Shown here: piece after piece, positions 1 through 9,817 of the stretch
Layout of the letters: every line of letters begins with the position of its first letter
Numbering within the stretch: the first letter of the stretch is position 1
NCBI GenBank assembly: GCA_900471525.1
Contig: UCEZ01000023.1
Location: 1 to 64,000, forward strand
Direction of reading: 5' to 3'
Length of the DNA: 64,000 bases
Source: Hyphomicrobiales bacterium
GTDB taxonomy: Bacteria; Pseudomonadota; Alphaproteobacteria; Rhizobiales; Rhizobiaceae
Translations under genes and position numbers: made by a program
Notes under the pieces: generated by a model
Database searches by the model: none
Told to the model about the DNA's origin: nothing
What the model saw: only the letters and a program-made list of their open reading frames with translations

Positions 1-356
1 GGTGAGCGGTTTATAGTCCCAGGCGTCGTTCATAGTCAACAGGCTTTTTGAAAAAAATGACAGTTTTTTGACAAACCCTTGCGCCGTAAGGCTTTGCTGC
101 ATTGCGACAATCAGGATACCCCTTGTTGAAAGGCAAAATCACAATTCCGCCCTCACTTCTTCACAATCCGCGCCCTAAACAACATGCGCAAACACGTCGC
201 GGGTGCTTCGCGGGCTCTCTGCGTCACCCCGCGCGGTTCCCTATAGAGAGATGTCTCTCTGTTTGACTCGGAGACCTGAAAGATGCACATCTTCGCACAA
301 CATACCGAGACCATAATAAGAAACGGCGCGTAATCAGGGACTCCGCTCGAATTGGC
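1..356. other. Upstream region without a confident gene
   Basis: No complete gene is seen in these 356 bases. On the minus strand an ATG at 33 opens a frame to the window edge (11 codons, beginning MNDAWDYKPL), which could be the start of a divergent gene, but no clear ribosome-binding site precedes it. A short perfect inverted repeat (AGAGAGA at 245-251, TCTCTCT at 254-260) lies about 100 bases before the peptidase gene. The region presumably carries the promoter for that gene; I cannot place it. Confidence 0.4.
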
Positions 357-2324
357 ATGATCACGGACAAGACCATGATGCGGTCGCTCGGCAACGAGCC
401 CCCGATCCTTGCGGATGGACGCAGGGCACCCGACCGGCGTGAGATTTCTCTACGCTGGCTTTCGGGTACGTTCCTCACCGGCATCACCTCCAGCCTTCTG
501 ATGGGCGTCGCATTGTTCGCAGCGCTCGACGGGCGCCAGCAGCTGGCTATTCCGGCCGAAGCCTATGCGGCCATGGACCCCTCTGCCCGCGGCTCGCAGC
601 CGACTGCCGCTGCCAAGCGCGGCAACCGTATCTTAAGCCCCAGCATCGTTGCCAAGCCGTCCGACCGCACGATCATGGAAGTCTCCACCATGACCCATGA
701 CGGCGAGAAGGAAGTGGTCCGCCGCCAGCCCTTCGCGCATGTGAAGATGACGCTCGCCGCAAACCACCAGCCGGCAGAGAAATACCCCTCCTTCGATCCG
801 CTGGCGATCTTTTCCAGCGAAGAGGCGGAAGCCGCCCCGCCGGTCAGCCGCACGGGAACGATCTACGGCTCGGACGTCGAATCCGAAGTGGCACTGAAGA
901 CCGTTGACTTTCCCCTCAAGGCCTCGGGGCTGACATTCGCTCCTTCCATGTCCATGGATGAAGTCGAGGAGAATGTCCGCACCAACGGTTCGGTGCTGAC
1001 CGACGGCAACACCCAGCTTGCCTCCCTCTTCTACGTCGATCCCCGCCGCTTTGCCTCCGATGCCTCCGATCTCGACCTGATCCAGGGCCTGTCCGCCCGG
1101 GTCGTCGAGGAAAACATGACGGTCTCGGCTTTCGAAAACATCACCGACCAGACCACGGAATATGCCGACGACGTCATTCCGGTGCGCCGGGCGACGCCGA
1201 TCTCCGCCGTTCTCATCAATGCCGGTTATGGAAAGGCCCAGGCCGAGGATCTCGCCGGCTATCTGCGGCCGGCGCTCGATGCGACGGAACTGCAGGAAGG
1301 CGACGTTCTTCGTATCGGCATCATCCAGAAGGGCCAGAACGACGAGGCGAAAGTGGTGCGCGCCAGCGTCTATTCGCGCGGCAGCCATGTCTTCACCATG
1401 GCGCTCGACGACAAGGGCCACTTCGTCAAGGGCTACGAGCCGCCCCCGCTGGACGCGGTCGCCACGGCCTTCGACGACAATGGCACGCCCTCGGTTGCCG
1501 CCGGCCGCGACCTGCCGCGCGTCTATGACGGCGTCTATCGTGCCGCCCTTTCCTACGGCATGAATTCAACGATGATCGCCCAGATCATCAAGCTGCTCGC
1601 CAGCAATGTGGATTTTCAGGCACAGCTGAAGCCGACGGACAGCCTCGAGGCCTTCTTCTCGGTCGCCGACGACAGCGGCAAGGCGACCGACGATTCAGAA
1701 CTGCTCTATGTGAACGCGAAATTCGGCGATGCGCAGACGCGCTTCTACCGGTTCCAGGATCCGGACGACAATTCGATCGACTATTACAACGAGCAGGGCA
1801 AGAGCATCCGCCAGTTCCTGCTGCGCAATCCCGTCCCGAACGGTACCTTCCGTTCCGGCTTCGGCATGCGCCGCCATCCGATCCTCGGTTTTTCGCGCAT
1901 GCACACCGGGGTCGACTGGGCAGCACCGCGCGGCACGCCGATCATCGCCGCCGGCAACGGCGTCGTCGAAAAGGCCGGCTGGGATTCCGGCGGTTATGGC
2001 AACCAGACCCTGATCCGCCATGCCAATGGCTATGTTTCCTCCTACAACCACCAGAGCGCCATCGCCAAGGGCGTGACGGAAGGCGCCAAGGTCGTCCAGG
2101 GCCAGGTAATCGGCTGGGTCGGCACGACCGGCCTGTCGACAGGTCCGCATCTGCATTACGAGCTGATCGTCAACGGCAACCGCGTCGACCCCTTGCGCAT
2201 CCGCCTGCCCGGCGGCAAGTCACTGGACGGCGAGGCTCTGGCGCAGTTCGAGAAGGAACGTACCCGCATCGACGAACTGTTGGCGAAGGACAACGGCAGC
2301 GCGGAAGTGGCAGCGGCACAATAG
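357..2324 (+). CDS. M23 family metallopeptidase (murein hydrolase-type)
   Basis: A 655-residue protein with a cytoplasmic N-terminus, one membrane segment near residues 38-58, a long periplasmic region and a C-terminal LytM/M23 zinc peptidase domain at about residues 500-610. The zinc and catalytic signatures are visible: HTGVD (H-x3-D) and HLHYE (HxH). A LysM/OapA-like stretch lies near residue 280-330. Family members cut peptide cross-bridges of peptidoglycan or activate amidases during division and envelope growth. The start at 357 lacks a strong ribosome-binding site; ATGs at 375 and 378 are alternatives. The gene stands alone, with a convergent neighbour downstream. Function by family is firm; the physiological role is not known from sequence. 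Confidence 0.9.
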   Translation: MITDKTMMRSLGNEPPILADGRRAPDRREISLRWLSGTFLTGITSSLLMGVALFAALDGRQQLAIPAEAYAAMDPSARGSQPTAAAKRGNRILSPSIVAKPSDRTIMEVSTMTHDGEKEVVRRQPFAHVKMTLAANHQPAEKYPSFDPLAIFSSEEAEAAPPVSRTGTIYGSDVESEVALKTVDFPLKASGLTFAPSMSMDEVEENVRTNGSVLTDGNTQLASLFYVDPRRFASDASDLDLIQGLSARVVEENMTVSAFENITDQTTEYADDVIPVRRATPISAVLINAGYGKAQAEDLAGYLRPALDATELQEGDVLRIGIIQKGQNDEAKVVRASVYSRGSHVFTMALDDKGHFVKGYEPPPLDAVATAFDDNGTPSVAAGRDLPRVYDGVYRAALSYGMNSTMIAQIIKLLASNVDFQAQLKPTDSLEAFFSVADDSGKATDDSELLYVNAKFGDAQTRFYRFQDPDDNSIDYYNEQGKSIRQFLLRNPVPNGTFRSGFGMRRHPILGFSRMHTGVDWAAPRGTPIIAAGNGVVEKAGWDSGGYGNQTLIRHANGYVSSYNHQSAIAKGVTEGAKVVQGQVIGWVGTTGLSTGPHLHYELIVNGNRVDPLRIRLPGGKSLDGEALAQFEKERTRIDELLAKDNGSAEVAAAQ

Positions 2325-2371
2325 ACTGTTGTTGCTGCTCTTCGAGCTGTCTCCCGTTTGCCCCCGCTTCG

Positions 2372-3001
2372 CTAAGCAATCAAAAGCACTGCACCGGTGG
2401 CGAACAGAACCAGCGTCCATAGGAGATCCACATTGATCCAGGCGCTGCGCAATATCTCGAGCCCCACCCAACGATAGACTGCAAGAGCAACGCAACTCGT
2501 CGCCGCCAACATCGCGAGGGTATGGACGCCCACCGCTGCGACCGCCATCGCCGCGGACCCATCGCCGCCGATTTGGCGCAATGGCGGGTCCGTGAGGCAG
2601 AGGGACATCAAGGCCGGCAGGATCATGAGGCCGGCCCCATGGGCCGTCGCCATCAGGAAAGACCAGAACGCCAGCCCGGCAAGCCCCGTGCGCATGCCGA
2701 TGCGAACGCGGCGCCGGTGTCCGAAGAGATGATGCCAGATTGCCCAGGCGACGAGCCCCCCTCCGGTGGCCGTGCGAACGGCACCCTGGTCCACGAAAAG
2801 ACCGGCCGCGACCAGAATCCCGGCCACCAGGCCGATCGACACGGCATGTCCGAAGGCGATGGCGGGCACTGCTTGAACCACGGCGGCTGAACTCTGCCGG
2901 TGAACGCCAAGCGCCACCGCAAACAGCCATCCCATCGCCGGGTTGAGACCGTGGAAGGCACCCAATCCCGCCAGTACCATCCACGGCCAGAGTTCGTTCA
3001 T
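2372..3001 (-). CDS. Polytopic inner-membrane protein next to the selenium-binding protein gene
   Basis: A 209-residue, very hydrophobic protein with about six predicted membrane helices. Histidines lie in or at the ends of several helices (AFHGLNPAMG near residue 17, AFGHAV near 50, THGAG-type near 120, GVHTLAM near 160), suggesting a metal- or heme-related role, but no known transporter signature is recognised. It begins about 30 bases after the end of the selenium-binding protein gene in the same direction, so the two are likely co-transcribed and functionally connected. I do not recognise the family with confidence. Confidence 0.7.
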   Translation of the reverse strand: MNELWPWMVLAGLGAFHGLNPAMGWLFAVALGVHRQSSAAVVQAVPAIAFGHAVSIGLVAGILVAAGLFVDQGAVRTATGGGLVAWAIWHHLFGHRRRVRIGMRTGLAGLAFWSFLMATAHGAGLMILPALMSLCLTDPPLRQIGGDGSAAMAVAAVGVHTLAMLAATSCVALAVYRWVGLEILRSAWINVDLLWTLVLFATGAVLLIA

Positions 3002-3032
3002 GGGCGCACCTCATCCGGCTGATCTTAGTGCG

Positions 3033-4427
3033 TCACGGATAACAATATGAATCTGACGAACAATCCCCACCCTGCAGGCGCACCTGGTGCGGGCGATGCG
3101 ACTTTGGCCATTCGACGAAGAATTTCTCGTCGAAGGCAATGCCGCCGTCAGGTTCCGCGTCAAGCTTCACCATCCAGCCGGAGACGCCATCGGGATAGAA
3201 CTGTTCGTCGATCGCGCCATAGAGCGAGTTGGTGAAATAGACGCGGCGACCGTCGCGGCTGATCTCGACCATCTGGGGGCCGCCATTCAACGCACCGTTC
3301 TTCGCCCCCGGGTGCGAAGCACACGAAACGATGCCGCCAATCCGGACCTTGCCTGTGAGCCTCGGCTTGAATGGATCGGAAACATCATATTGATGCAGGT
3401 CGCCGGTTCCCCAGCAGGAGACGTAAAGGAACTTGTCATCCATCGACAGATCGATATCGGTGACGAGCGGCGGCACGGCCTTGAACCCCTTGAGCATCGG
3501 CGGCAACAGGTCCGGGTCGGCAGGCTCCGCCGGAATGTCGATCACCTTTGTCACCGCCCACTTCGCGCCGTCACGGTGCCAGACCCAGATCGACGAAGAG
3601 AGGTCCTCAAGACTGAGAACGCAGTTGACGAAGCCATAGGCTTTGGTCGGGTCATGTGCTGGTCTGAGTTCGAATACGAGCTGATACTTGTCGCCGAAAT
3701 CGATCGTCTGCAGGTGCTTGCGCTTGTGCAGATCCCAGAAATGCAGCCGGCGGCCGTACTTCGCGCCGAGCAGGATTTCCGGGATGAGACCATTTTCAAA
3801 GGTATCCGGCGTGCCCCACTCGCTGGTGATCAGCGTATCGTGGCCAAGGTGCCACCAGACGTCATAGGAAAGCTGTTGCGGTCCGCGATCCATTTCCCAC
3901 TGGCCGCGCACCTCGAATGTCTCGTGATCCATCAGGAACACGCCGCCCGGTCCCTTGCCCTCGGCGTTGCCAAGGGCCGCGACATAGATCCCTTCCGGCC
4001 CGCAGTGAACGGTATGGGGCCTGGAATATCCGGCCCGTTCGGCGACTTCGCCGGGTTCAATCACCTTGACGATCGATGGCTTGCGACCATCGGGCTTGGT
4101 GTCGATGATATGGATACGCGACGATTTCAATCCCGGCACGACCAGGTAGCGGCGCTCCGCATGCGGATGCGGCGCGTTCGGGCACAGGCAGGACGAGCAG
4201 GCGTTCCAGCCGAAATGATGCAACTCGTCGCCGACATTGGGCATCGCGACTGACGTGACGATCTGCCCATAGGTGGCTGACTTGGGATCGACATCGACAA
4301 CGGACAGTTCGTCGGGCACCGCTCGCGTCGGATCGAAGGCGACGACATACGCAAGCGTCTCCGGCGCAGCCTTCATGGCCATGCGCGGTGACGGATAAAA
4401 GCTTGGATCGGGTTTCCACGTTACCAT
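3033..4427 (-). CDS. Selenium-binding protein / methanethiol oxidase homologue (SBP56 family)
   Basis: A 464-residue beta-propeller-type protein matching the SBP56 family throughout, including the NACSSCLCP cysteine motif, the HTVHCGPEGIYV and QLSYDVWWH segments and the HRPHQVRLQGGDCSSDSYCYP-type C-terminal end. Bacterial members studied as MtoX oxidise methanethiol to formaldehyde, sulfide and hydrogen peroxide and are copper-dependent. The start at ATG 4427 is chosen because AGGAGC lies eight bases upstream; an in-frame start at 4460 would add 11 residues with no such site. No signal peptide is visible at the chosen start, unlike the periplasmic Hyphomicrobium enzyme. No SCO1/senC or mauG partners are adjacent. 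Confidence 0.88.
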   Translation of the reverse strand: MVTWKPDPSFYPSPRMAMKAAPETLAYVVAFDPTRAVPDELSVVDVDPKSATYGQIVTSVAMPNVGDELHHFGWNACSSCLCPNAPHPHAERRYLVVPGLKSSRIHIIDTKPDGRKPSIVKVIEPGEVAERAGYSRPHTVHCGPEGIYVAALGNAEGKGPGGVFLMDHETFEVRGQWEMDRGPQQLSYDVWWHLGHDTLITSEWGTPDTFENGLIPEILLGAKYGRRLHFWDLHKRKHLQTIDFGDKYQLVFELRPAHDPTKAYGFVNCVLSLEDLSSSIWVWHRDGAKWAVTKVIDIPAEPADPDLLPPMLKGFKAVPPLVTDIDLSMDDKFLYVSCWGTGDLHQYDVSDPFKPRLTGKVRIGGIVSCASHPGAKNGALNGGPQMVEISRDGRRVYFTNSLYGAIDEQFYPDGVSGWMVKLDAEPDGGIAFDEKFFVEWPKSHRPHQVRLQGGDCSSDSYCYP

Positions 4428-4661
4428 GTGAAGTGCTCCTGGCGCGCGGTTGCTGAACAATGAAAGATGTTCGCTGCATGCTTGCCGACAGCCGACTCAT
4501 CGCTGCGAACGGGGCAGGATCGAGAATGCTTCAACGGATGCTGTTTCGGGACGGTCCTCTACGGCTGAACGAGCCAGAGGGCGATCCTCCCCGCCTGATT
4601 GTCTCAGATAAAGGCGAGTTTGGGCAGCCCCTTTTTTGTCGCCCGCTCAATACTGGCCCGC

Positions 4662-5594
4662 TCAATACTGGATTGTCAGCGTTTTCAGATCTGCATCAAG
4701 CTCAGCCATCGTGCCGCTCGGCAGACTGATTGGCGTCTCGCCATGCCCGAACGGCAATCCGCCAAGAACCGGCACGCCAAGCGAGTGCAAATGATCCTTC
4801 ACGATATCGAGGATGACGCAGCCGCGCGACGGCTCGATCATCAGAAACTGCCCGACGGCGACACCCGCGATCCCCGCGAGATGGCCCGCCTTGCGCAACA
4901 TCGTCAATGCGCGATCGACCCGCCCCGGATAACAATCGGTCGCCTCCAGAAGCAGGATGGCGCCACTAAGGTCAGGCAAAGCCCAGCCGGCCGCGGTGAC
5001 GATCAGATCGAGATTGCCGCCGATCAGCTGGCCGGTCGTTCTGCCGGTCGTGGTCAGAACGGCGGTTGGCTCGCCTGGCCGGGCAGTGATCGCCAGGCGG
5101 CCGGTTATGGTCAGCATCCGTCCCAGCGCATCGCGGTTCTCCATATCGACACCGCCATTGCCATCGCCGAAAAGCGCTCCGTGGATACCCATCAGCCCGC
5201 ATTGGCGCAGAAGCGCAAGATGGAGAACGGTGATGTCGCTGAAACCGACCAGCGTTTTCGGATCGCGGCGAGCCGCATCGAAATCCAGCCGGTCCGCGAT
5301 GCGGTAAGACCCCTTGCCGCCGCGTGTCGCGAAGATCGCGCGGATCTCCGGATCGCGCAACGCGGTATTCAGGTCCTCCAGGCGCTCGTCATCCGTCCCC
5401 GCCAAATAACTGTAACGGTCGAAGGCGTGCGCGCCGAAATCGACCTTGAACCCGAGTTCTTCGAGAGAACGGGCGCGGGCGACGATGATATCGCGGTCCG
5501 GCGGGCTTGCAGGCGAGACGAAACGGATGCGGTCACCCGACTTCAGCTTCGGGGGAGTGATGATCCGGGGCCGTGTGCCATTGTCCCTCTGCAT
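4662..5594 (-). CDS. LD-carboxypeptidase (peptidase family S66)
   Basis: A 310-residue protein of the muramoyltetrapeptide carboxypeptidase family, which removes the terminal D-alanine from tetrapeptides during murein recycling. The family features are present: the N-terminal GDRIRFVSPASPP, the FATRGGKGSYR segment, and the nucleophile motif GFSD with Ser near residue 118. No signal peptide is seen, which agrees with a cytoplasmic recycling enzyme, although microcin-C-type (MccF) immunity peptidases share the fold. It stands alone between the selenium-binding gene and clpB. Confidence 0.88.
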   Translation of the reverse strand: MQRDNGTRPRIITPPKLKSGDRIRFVSPASPPDRDIIVARARSLEELGFKVDFGAHAFDRYSYLAGTDDERLEDLNTALRDPEIRAIFATRGGKGSYRIADRLDFDAARRDPKTLVGFSDITVLHLALLRQCGLMGIHGALFGDGNGGVDMENRDALGRMLTITGRLAITARPGEPTAVLTTTGRTTGQLIGGNLDLIVTAAGWALPDLSGAILLLEATDCYPGRVDRALTMLRKAGHLAGIAGVAVGQFLMIEPSRGCVILDIVKDHLHSLGVPVLGGLPFGHGETPISLPSGTMAELDADLKTLTIQY

Positions 5595-5623
5595 TTTACC
5601 GGTCCTTTTCCTCCCATGCCAAT

Positions 5624-5650
5624 GAAAAAGGCCGCCCCGAAGGACGGCCT
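5624..5650 (-). terminator. Rho-independent terminator of clpB
   Basis: On the minus strand a nine-base stem (AGGCCGTCC / GGGCGGCCT, one U-G pair) closes a UUCG tetraloop and is followed by five U. It lies 15 bases past the clpB stop codon, so it ends the clpB transcript. Confidence 0.9.
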
Positions 5651-5664
5651 CTCATTCCTGTGGA

Positions 5665-8271
5665 CTACGCAGCAGCCTTCTCGCCGCTGCCACGCAGCTT
5701 GAAGTTCAACCGGTCCGACCCGGCAAAGGCCTTGATCGTCGAACCGTCCGGGAAATTGCCCTGGAGGATCTGCTCGGCGAGCGGGTCCTGGACATATTTC
5801 TGCACGGCCCGCTTCAAGGGACGCGCGCCATAGGCCGGATCGTAGCCCTTGTCGGCGAGGAAGGCGCGGGCCTCGTCGTCGAGTTCGAGCGTGATCTTGC
5901 GATCAGCCAGCAGCTGCCGCAGACGTGCCAGCTGGATATCGACGATCGCACCCATCTCGCCGCGCTTAAGGCGGTGGAACAGGATGATCTCGTCGACCCG
6001 GTTCAGGAACTCCGGCCGGAAATGACTGCGAACCACATCCATCACCTGATCGCGCACCATGTCGCTGTCATCGTTCTCGCCAAGCTGGGTCAGGTATTCC
6101 GCCCCGAGATTGGAAGTCATGATGATCATCGTGTTGCGGAAATCGACGGTACGGCCCTGGCCATCGGTCAAGCGGCCGTCATCGAGCACCTGCAGCAGCA
6201 CGTTGAAGACGTCCGGATGCGCCTTCTCGATCTCGTCGAACAGCACGACCTGATAGGGCTTGCGCCGCACCGCTTCCGTCAGCGCGCCGCCTTCCTCGTA
6301 GCCGACATAGCCGGGAGGTGCACCGATCAGCCGGGCAACGGAGTGTTTCTCCATATATTCCGACATGTCCATGCGCACCAGCGCGCTGTCGTCGTCGAAC
6401 AGGAAGCGTGCCAGAGCCTTGGTCAGCTCCGTCTTCCCGACGCCGGTCGGCCCGAGGAAGATAAACGAACCGATTGGACGGTTTGGATCCTGCAGGCCCG
6501 CCCTCGAGCGGCGAACCGCACGCGACACGGCCTGGACCGCATCGCCCTGGCCGACCACCCATTTCGCCAGCTCGTCTTCCATCCGAAGCAGCTTCTCGCG
6601 CTCGCCTTCCAGCATCTTGTCGACCGGAATACCGGTCCAGCGGGAGACGACGTGCGCGATGTTGTCCGGTGTCACGACTTCCTGAACCATCGGGTCGAGG
6701 TCGGAGCCATCCTTGCTTTCGGAGACTTCCAGCTCCTTTTCAAGCTTCGGGATCACCCCATAGGCAAGCTCCCCTGCCCGCTGGAATTCACCCTTGCGCT
6801 GGGCGATCGCCAGCTCGTTACGGGCTTCATCCAGTTGCTTCTTCAGGTCTGCGGCAAGGCCGAGCTTCGATTTTTCCGCCTGCCAGCGCGCCGTCAGCGC
6901 ATCGGCCTGCTCTTCCAGCCCGGTCAGGTCGATCTCCAGCTTTTCCAAGCGGTCCTTCGAGGCGCGATCGGTTTCCTTCTTCAGGGCCTCGCGTTCGATC
7001 TTCAGCTGGATGATGCGCCGGTCGAGTTCATCGAGTTCTTCCGGCTTGGAATCCACCTGCATGCGCAGCCGCGATGCGGCTTCGTCCATCAGGTCGATCG
7101 CCTTGTCCGGCAGGAACCGGTCGGTGATGTAGCGATTGGACAAGGTCGCAGCCGCCACCAGCGCCGAATCGGAGATTCGCACCTTGTGATGCTGTTCGTA
7201 TTTTTCCTTCAGGCCGCGCAGGATCGAGATCGTATCTTCGACCGTCGGCTCGTTGACCATCACCGGCTGGAACCGGCGGGCAAGGGCCGCATCCTTTTCC
7301 ACATGCTTGCGATACTCGTCGAGCGTGGTTGCGCCAACGCAATGCAACTCACCGCGGGCAAGGGCAGGCTTCAGCAGGTTGGAGGCGTCCATCGCTCCGT
7401 CCGCCTTGCCGGCACCGACCAGCGTGTGCATCTCGTCGATGAACAGGATGATCTCGCCTGCTTCCGCCTGGACTTCGGAGAGAATGGCCTTCAACCGCTC
7501 CTCGAATTCGCCACGATATTTCGCACCTGCAATCAAGGCACCCATGTCGAGCGCCATCAGCCTCTTTTCCTTCAGGCTTTCCGGCACGTCGCCATTGATG
7601 ATTCGCAAGGCGAGGCCTTCGGCGATCGCCGTCTTGCCGACGCCGGGCTCACCGATCAGGACCGGGTTGTTCTTGGTGCGGCGCGATAGGACCTGGATGG
7701 TACGGCGAATTTCGTCGTCGCGGCCGATCACCGGGTCAAGCTTGCCGTCGCGGGCATCTGCCGTCAGGTCCCGCGCATATTTCTTAAGGGCGTCGAAGCC
7801 AGCTTCGGCATTCGCGCCGTCGGCCGTGCGGCCCTTGCGAATGTCGTTGATCACCTGGTTAAGCTTGGCCGCCGTCACGCCCGCCTTCGACAGAATGCCG
7901 GAAGTCGCAGCCGACGTCTCGATGATCAGCGCCTGGAGCAGACGCTCCACGGTGACGAAACTGTCGCCCGCTTTCTTGGCCGCATCCTCTGCCGTCGAAA
8001 ACACACGCGCCAAAGGCTGCGCCAGAGACAGCGAGCCATTGCCGCCGGAGACTTTCGGCAGCTTGTTCAGGGCAGCGTCATTGGCGATCCGCGCAGCCTT
8101 GGCGTCACCGCCGGCCCGCTCGATCAGCGATGCCGCCATGCCCTGGTCATCGTCGAGCAGGACTTTCAGAATATGTTCGGGGGTCCACTGCGGATGACCC
8201 TGCGCCAGCGCATAGGTCTGAGCCGATTGCAGAAAACCGCGCACGCGCTCGGAGTATTTTTCGATATTCAT
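5665..8271 (-). CDS. clpB: ATP-dependent chaperone ClpB
   Basis: An 868-residue Hsp100 disaggregase of standard length. In order it shows the Clp N-terminal repeat domain (about 1-150), the first AAA+ domain with GEPGVGKTA, the long coiled-coil M domain rich in Glu/Lys/Arg (about 400-530), and the second AAA+ domain with GPTGVGKTE and [17 protein letters not shown]. The protein works with DnaK-DnaJ-GrpE to rescue aggregated proteins after heat stress. A putative heat-shock promoter lies at 8398-8426, and a strong terminator follows the gene. The start codon at 8271 gives the usual [18 protein letters not shown] terminus. Confidence 0.98.
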   Translation of the reverse strand: MNIEKYSERVRGFLQSAQTYALAQGHPQWTPEHILKVLLDDDQGMAASLIERAGGDAKAARIANDAALNKLPKVSGGNGSLSLAQPLARVFSTAEDAAKKAGDSFVTVERLLQALIIETSAATSGILSKAGVTAAKLNQVINDIRKGRTADGANAEAGFDALKKYARDLTADARDGKLDPVIGRDDEIRRTIQVLSRRTKNNPVLIGEPGVGKTAIAEGLALRIINGDVPESLKEKRLMALDMGALIAGAKYRGEFEERLKAILSEVQAEAGEIILFIDEMHTLVGAGKADGAMDASNLLKPALARGELHCVGATTLDEYRKHVEKDAALARRFQPVMVNEPTVEDTISILRGLKEKYEQHHKVRISDSALVAAATLSNRYITDRFLPDKAIDLMDEAASRLRMQVDSKPEELDELDRRIIQLKIEREALKKETDRASKDRLEKLEIDLTGLEEQADALTARWQAEKSKLGLAADLKKQLDEARNELAIAQRKGEFQRAGELAYGVIPKLEKELEVSESKDGSDLDPMVQEVVTPDNIAHVVSRWTGIPVDKMLEGEREKLLRMEDELAKWVVGQGDAVQAVSRAVRRSRAGLQDPNRPIGSFIFLGPTGVGKTELTKALARFLFDDDSALVRMDMSEYMEKHSVARLIGAPPGYVGYEEGGALTEAVRRKPYQVVLFDEIEKAHPDVFNVLLQVLDDGRLTDGQGRTVDFRNTMIIMTSNLGAEYLTQLGENDDSDMVRDQVMDVVRSHFRPEFLNRVDEIILFHRLKRGEMGAIVDIQLARLRQLLADRKITLELDDEARAFLADKGYDPAYGARPLKRAVQKYVQDPLAEQILQGNFPDGSTIKAFAGSDRLNFKLRGSGEKAAA

Positions 8272-8397
8272 ATGTCTACCTCCGGTAATCGGTCAGCCCA
8301 TCCTTGGCACTGCCGACAGTTGGAATGAGGCTCCCTGAAAAGGCAAACCCGTCACCGGCAGTATCCTGCATTGCACAGGACCGGCCGTCTTGGGTGA

Positions 8398-8426
8398 ATA
8401 TGGGGCGGAAATTTTGGAAATTAAAG
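8398..8426 (-). promoter_or_regulatory. Possible heat-shock (RpoH-type) promoter of clpB
   Basis: On the minus strand CTTTAA (8426-8421) and CCCCATAT (8405-8398) are separated by 15 bases, about 125 bases before the clpB start. The -10 element resembles RpoH promoters; the -35 differs from CTTGAA at one position. The call rests on this resemblance and on clpB being a classic RpoH target. Confidence 0.4.
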
Positions 8427-8551
8427 GGCCTGAAGGAGCCTTGAAACAAATAGAATATGTCGTGGCCACAGGCTGCCTGCCAGTAGGAACCAACAGCAGA
8501 TATAGGAAAATCTACCCTGCTGCGCGAAGCTGAAGGCAGCCATCCCATGAA

Positions 8552-8579
8552 AAAAGCCCGGTCGATGAACCGGGCTTTT
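8552..8579 (-). terminator. Rho-independent terminator after the DUF4167 gene
   Basis: A perfect ten-base inverted repeat AAAAGCCCGG / CCGGGCTTTT encloses an eight-base loop and, read on the minus strand, ends in a run of six T. It lies just past the stop codon at 8587 and separates that gene from clpB. Confidence 0.88.
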
Positions 8580-8586
8580 GATGGGC

Positions 8587-9462
8587 TTATTCGCCGGCAA
8601 CCTCGACCAGGGCCGGCTTGTCACCGCCCTGCTCGCTCGCGGGTTCACCGTCTGCGGCAGCCTCGTCACCACCGGCTTCGCCGCGGCGTGGCTGGCGGCG
8701 CGGACGGGGAGCCGTGCGGCGGCGTGTCGGCGCGCGGCCGGTCGGCGCTTCTTCCTCCAGCGCAACCTCAACAGGCGTGCCTTCGATCACTGGCTGCGGG
8801 CCGGAACCGTCGATGATGGGCTGTGGTGCCAAGTCGGGGCGCGGATGGGCCTGCTCAGCGCGCGGCGGACGCGGGCGGTCCGGTTGGCGCTGGCGATCCT
8901 GCCGCGGGCGCTCCTGGTCGGGCTGACGCTGACGATCCTGCTGTTCCGGCTGCCGCTGCTGGCGCTCGCCGTCCGCCTGCTGACGCTGTTGGCGCTCCGC
9001 CTGCTGGTGATGACGCTCCTGCTCGACCTGCTGGTCCTGGACTGCGACGTTTTCGTCGCCGTCACTCGTGTAATCGTCATCGCGCTCGTTGCCGTCGCGA
9101 TCCTGAAAATCGTTGCGATCGTTGTAGTCGTTGCGATCGTCACGCTGGAAACGTTCCTGCATCTGCGCCTGGGCGGCTGCAATGATGCGGTTGTAGTGCT
9201 CAGCGTGCTGAAGATAGTTTTCCGCCACGACGCGGTCGCCGGAGCTTTGGGCATCACGGGCAAGCGTCGCATATTTTTCAGCGATATGCTGGGCGGTACC
9301 GCGGATCTTCACGTCCGGGCCGGAACTGTCATAGGTCCGGGTGAGCGGGTTAGAGCCCTTCCGGTTATGATTGTTGTTGTTACCACCGCCATTGTTATTG
9401 TTGCTGCTGGTATTGTTGTTATTACGCCCACGGCCGCGCTTGTTCTGCTGTCCTGGCCTCAT
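8587..9462 (-). CDS. DUF4167 domain-containing protein
   Basis: A 291-residue, strongly hydrophilic protein. The first 35 residues are an Asn-rich low-complexity segment, followed by the conserved DUF4167 domain (about 36-105, with LTRTYDSSGPDVKIRGTA and the Tyr/His-rich helix ending MQERF), then a long Gln/Arg/Asp-rich tail and an acidic-basic C-terminus. The domain is widespread in alphaproteobacteria and its function is not established. The position downstream of prfA-prmC, with a terminator behind it, is a frequent alphaproteobacterial arrangement as far as I recall. The biased composition suggests an intrinsically disordered, perhaps nucleic-acid-binding protein; that is inference. Confidence 0.9.
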   Translation of the reverse strand: MRPGQQNKRGRGRNNNNTSSNNNNGGGNNNNHNRKGSNPLTRTYDSSGPDVKIRGTAQHIAEKYATLARDAQSSGDRVVAENYLQHAEHYNRIIAAAQAQMQERFQRDDRNDYNDRNDFQDRDGNERDDDYTSDGDENVAVQDQQVEQERHHQQAERQQRQQADGERQQRQPEQQDRQRQPDQERPRQDRQRQPDRPRPPRAEQAHPRPDLAPQPIIDGSGPQPVIEGTPVEVALEEEAPTGRAPTRRRTAPRPRRQPRRGEAGGDEAAADGEPASEQGGDKPALVEVAGE

Positions 9463-9817
9463 CGTTCACTCACCTGAATTCTCTTGATATTGATGATCTT
9501 GTGGCTTCGTGGCTTACCAGAAATCCCGTGTCACGGGATTCCGGATCAAGCAGACACGCGCCGCGACCCAACCGCCTCTTGACGGTACCGTCGCTGGTTA
9601 AAGTCAAATTAACAGGTACCCGCACCAGGCACTGTCGAACCTTAGCAACTCTTTTGTGAGAGCAATCCCTGCGGCTAGGTCTGACCGGAACCAACTCTTT
9701 GGTCTTTGACCTTCTGCCCAGTGCGTGAGGGCAACCTAGCCCGCTTCCCGTGTGATTCCAAGCCTTTTCTTCACGTTTTCGAAAAAGAACATGCCGATAT
9801 ACGCATGTTTGCCGGCC
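9463..9817. other. Intergenic region between DUF4167 gene and prmC
   Basis: These 355 bases contain no supported gene. A perfect palindrome AATCCCGTG-T-CACGGGATT occupies 9532-9550, about 70 bases upstream of the DUF4167 start, and could be an operator or part of an intergenic repeat. Confidence 0.5.
9532..9550. promoter_or_regulatory. Perfect 19-bp palindrome upstream of DUF4167 gene
   Basis: Nine-base arms AATCCCGTG and CACGGGATT flank a single central T. The one-base centre is too tight for an RNA hairpin of full length, so a protein-binding site is the more natural reading. It lies about 70 bases before the DUF4167 start. Confidence 0.4.

Larger units (their letters stand above)
8272..8586. 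other. Intergenic region between clpB and the DUF4167 gene
   Basis: This 315-base stretch holds the putative heat-shock promoter of clpB and the terminator of the DUF4167 gene, both listed separately. Short open frames in it lack plausible ribosome-binding sites and I do not call them genes. Confidence 0.6.

Noticed and set aside
5974-7689. Long open frame antisense to clpB
   Set aside because: A shadow of the ClpB coding sequence with no recognisable protein features.
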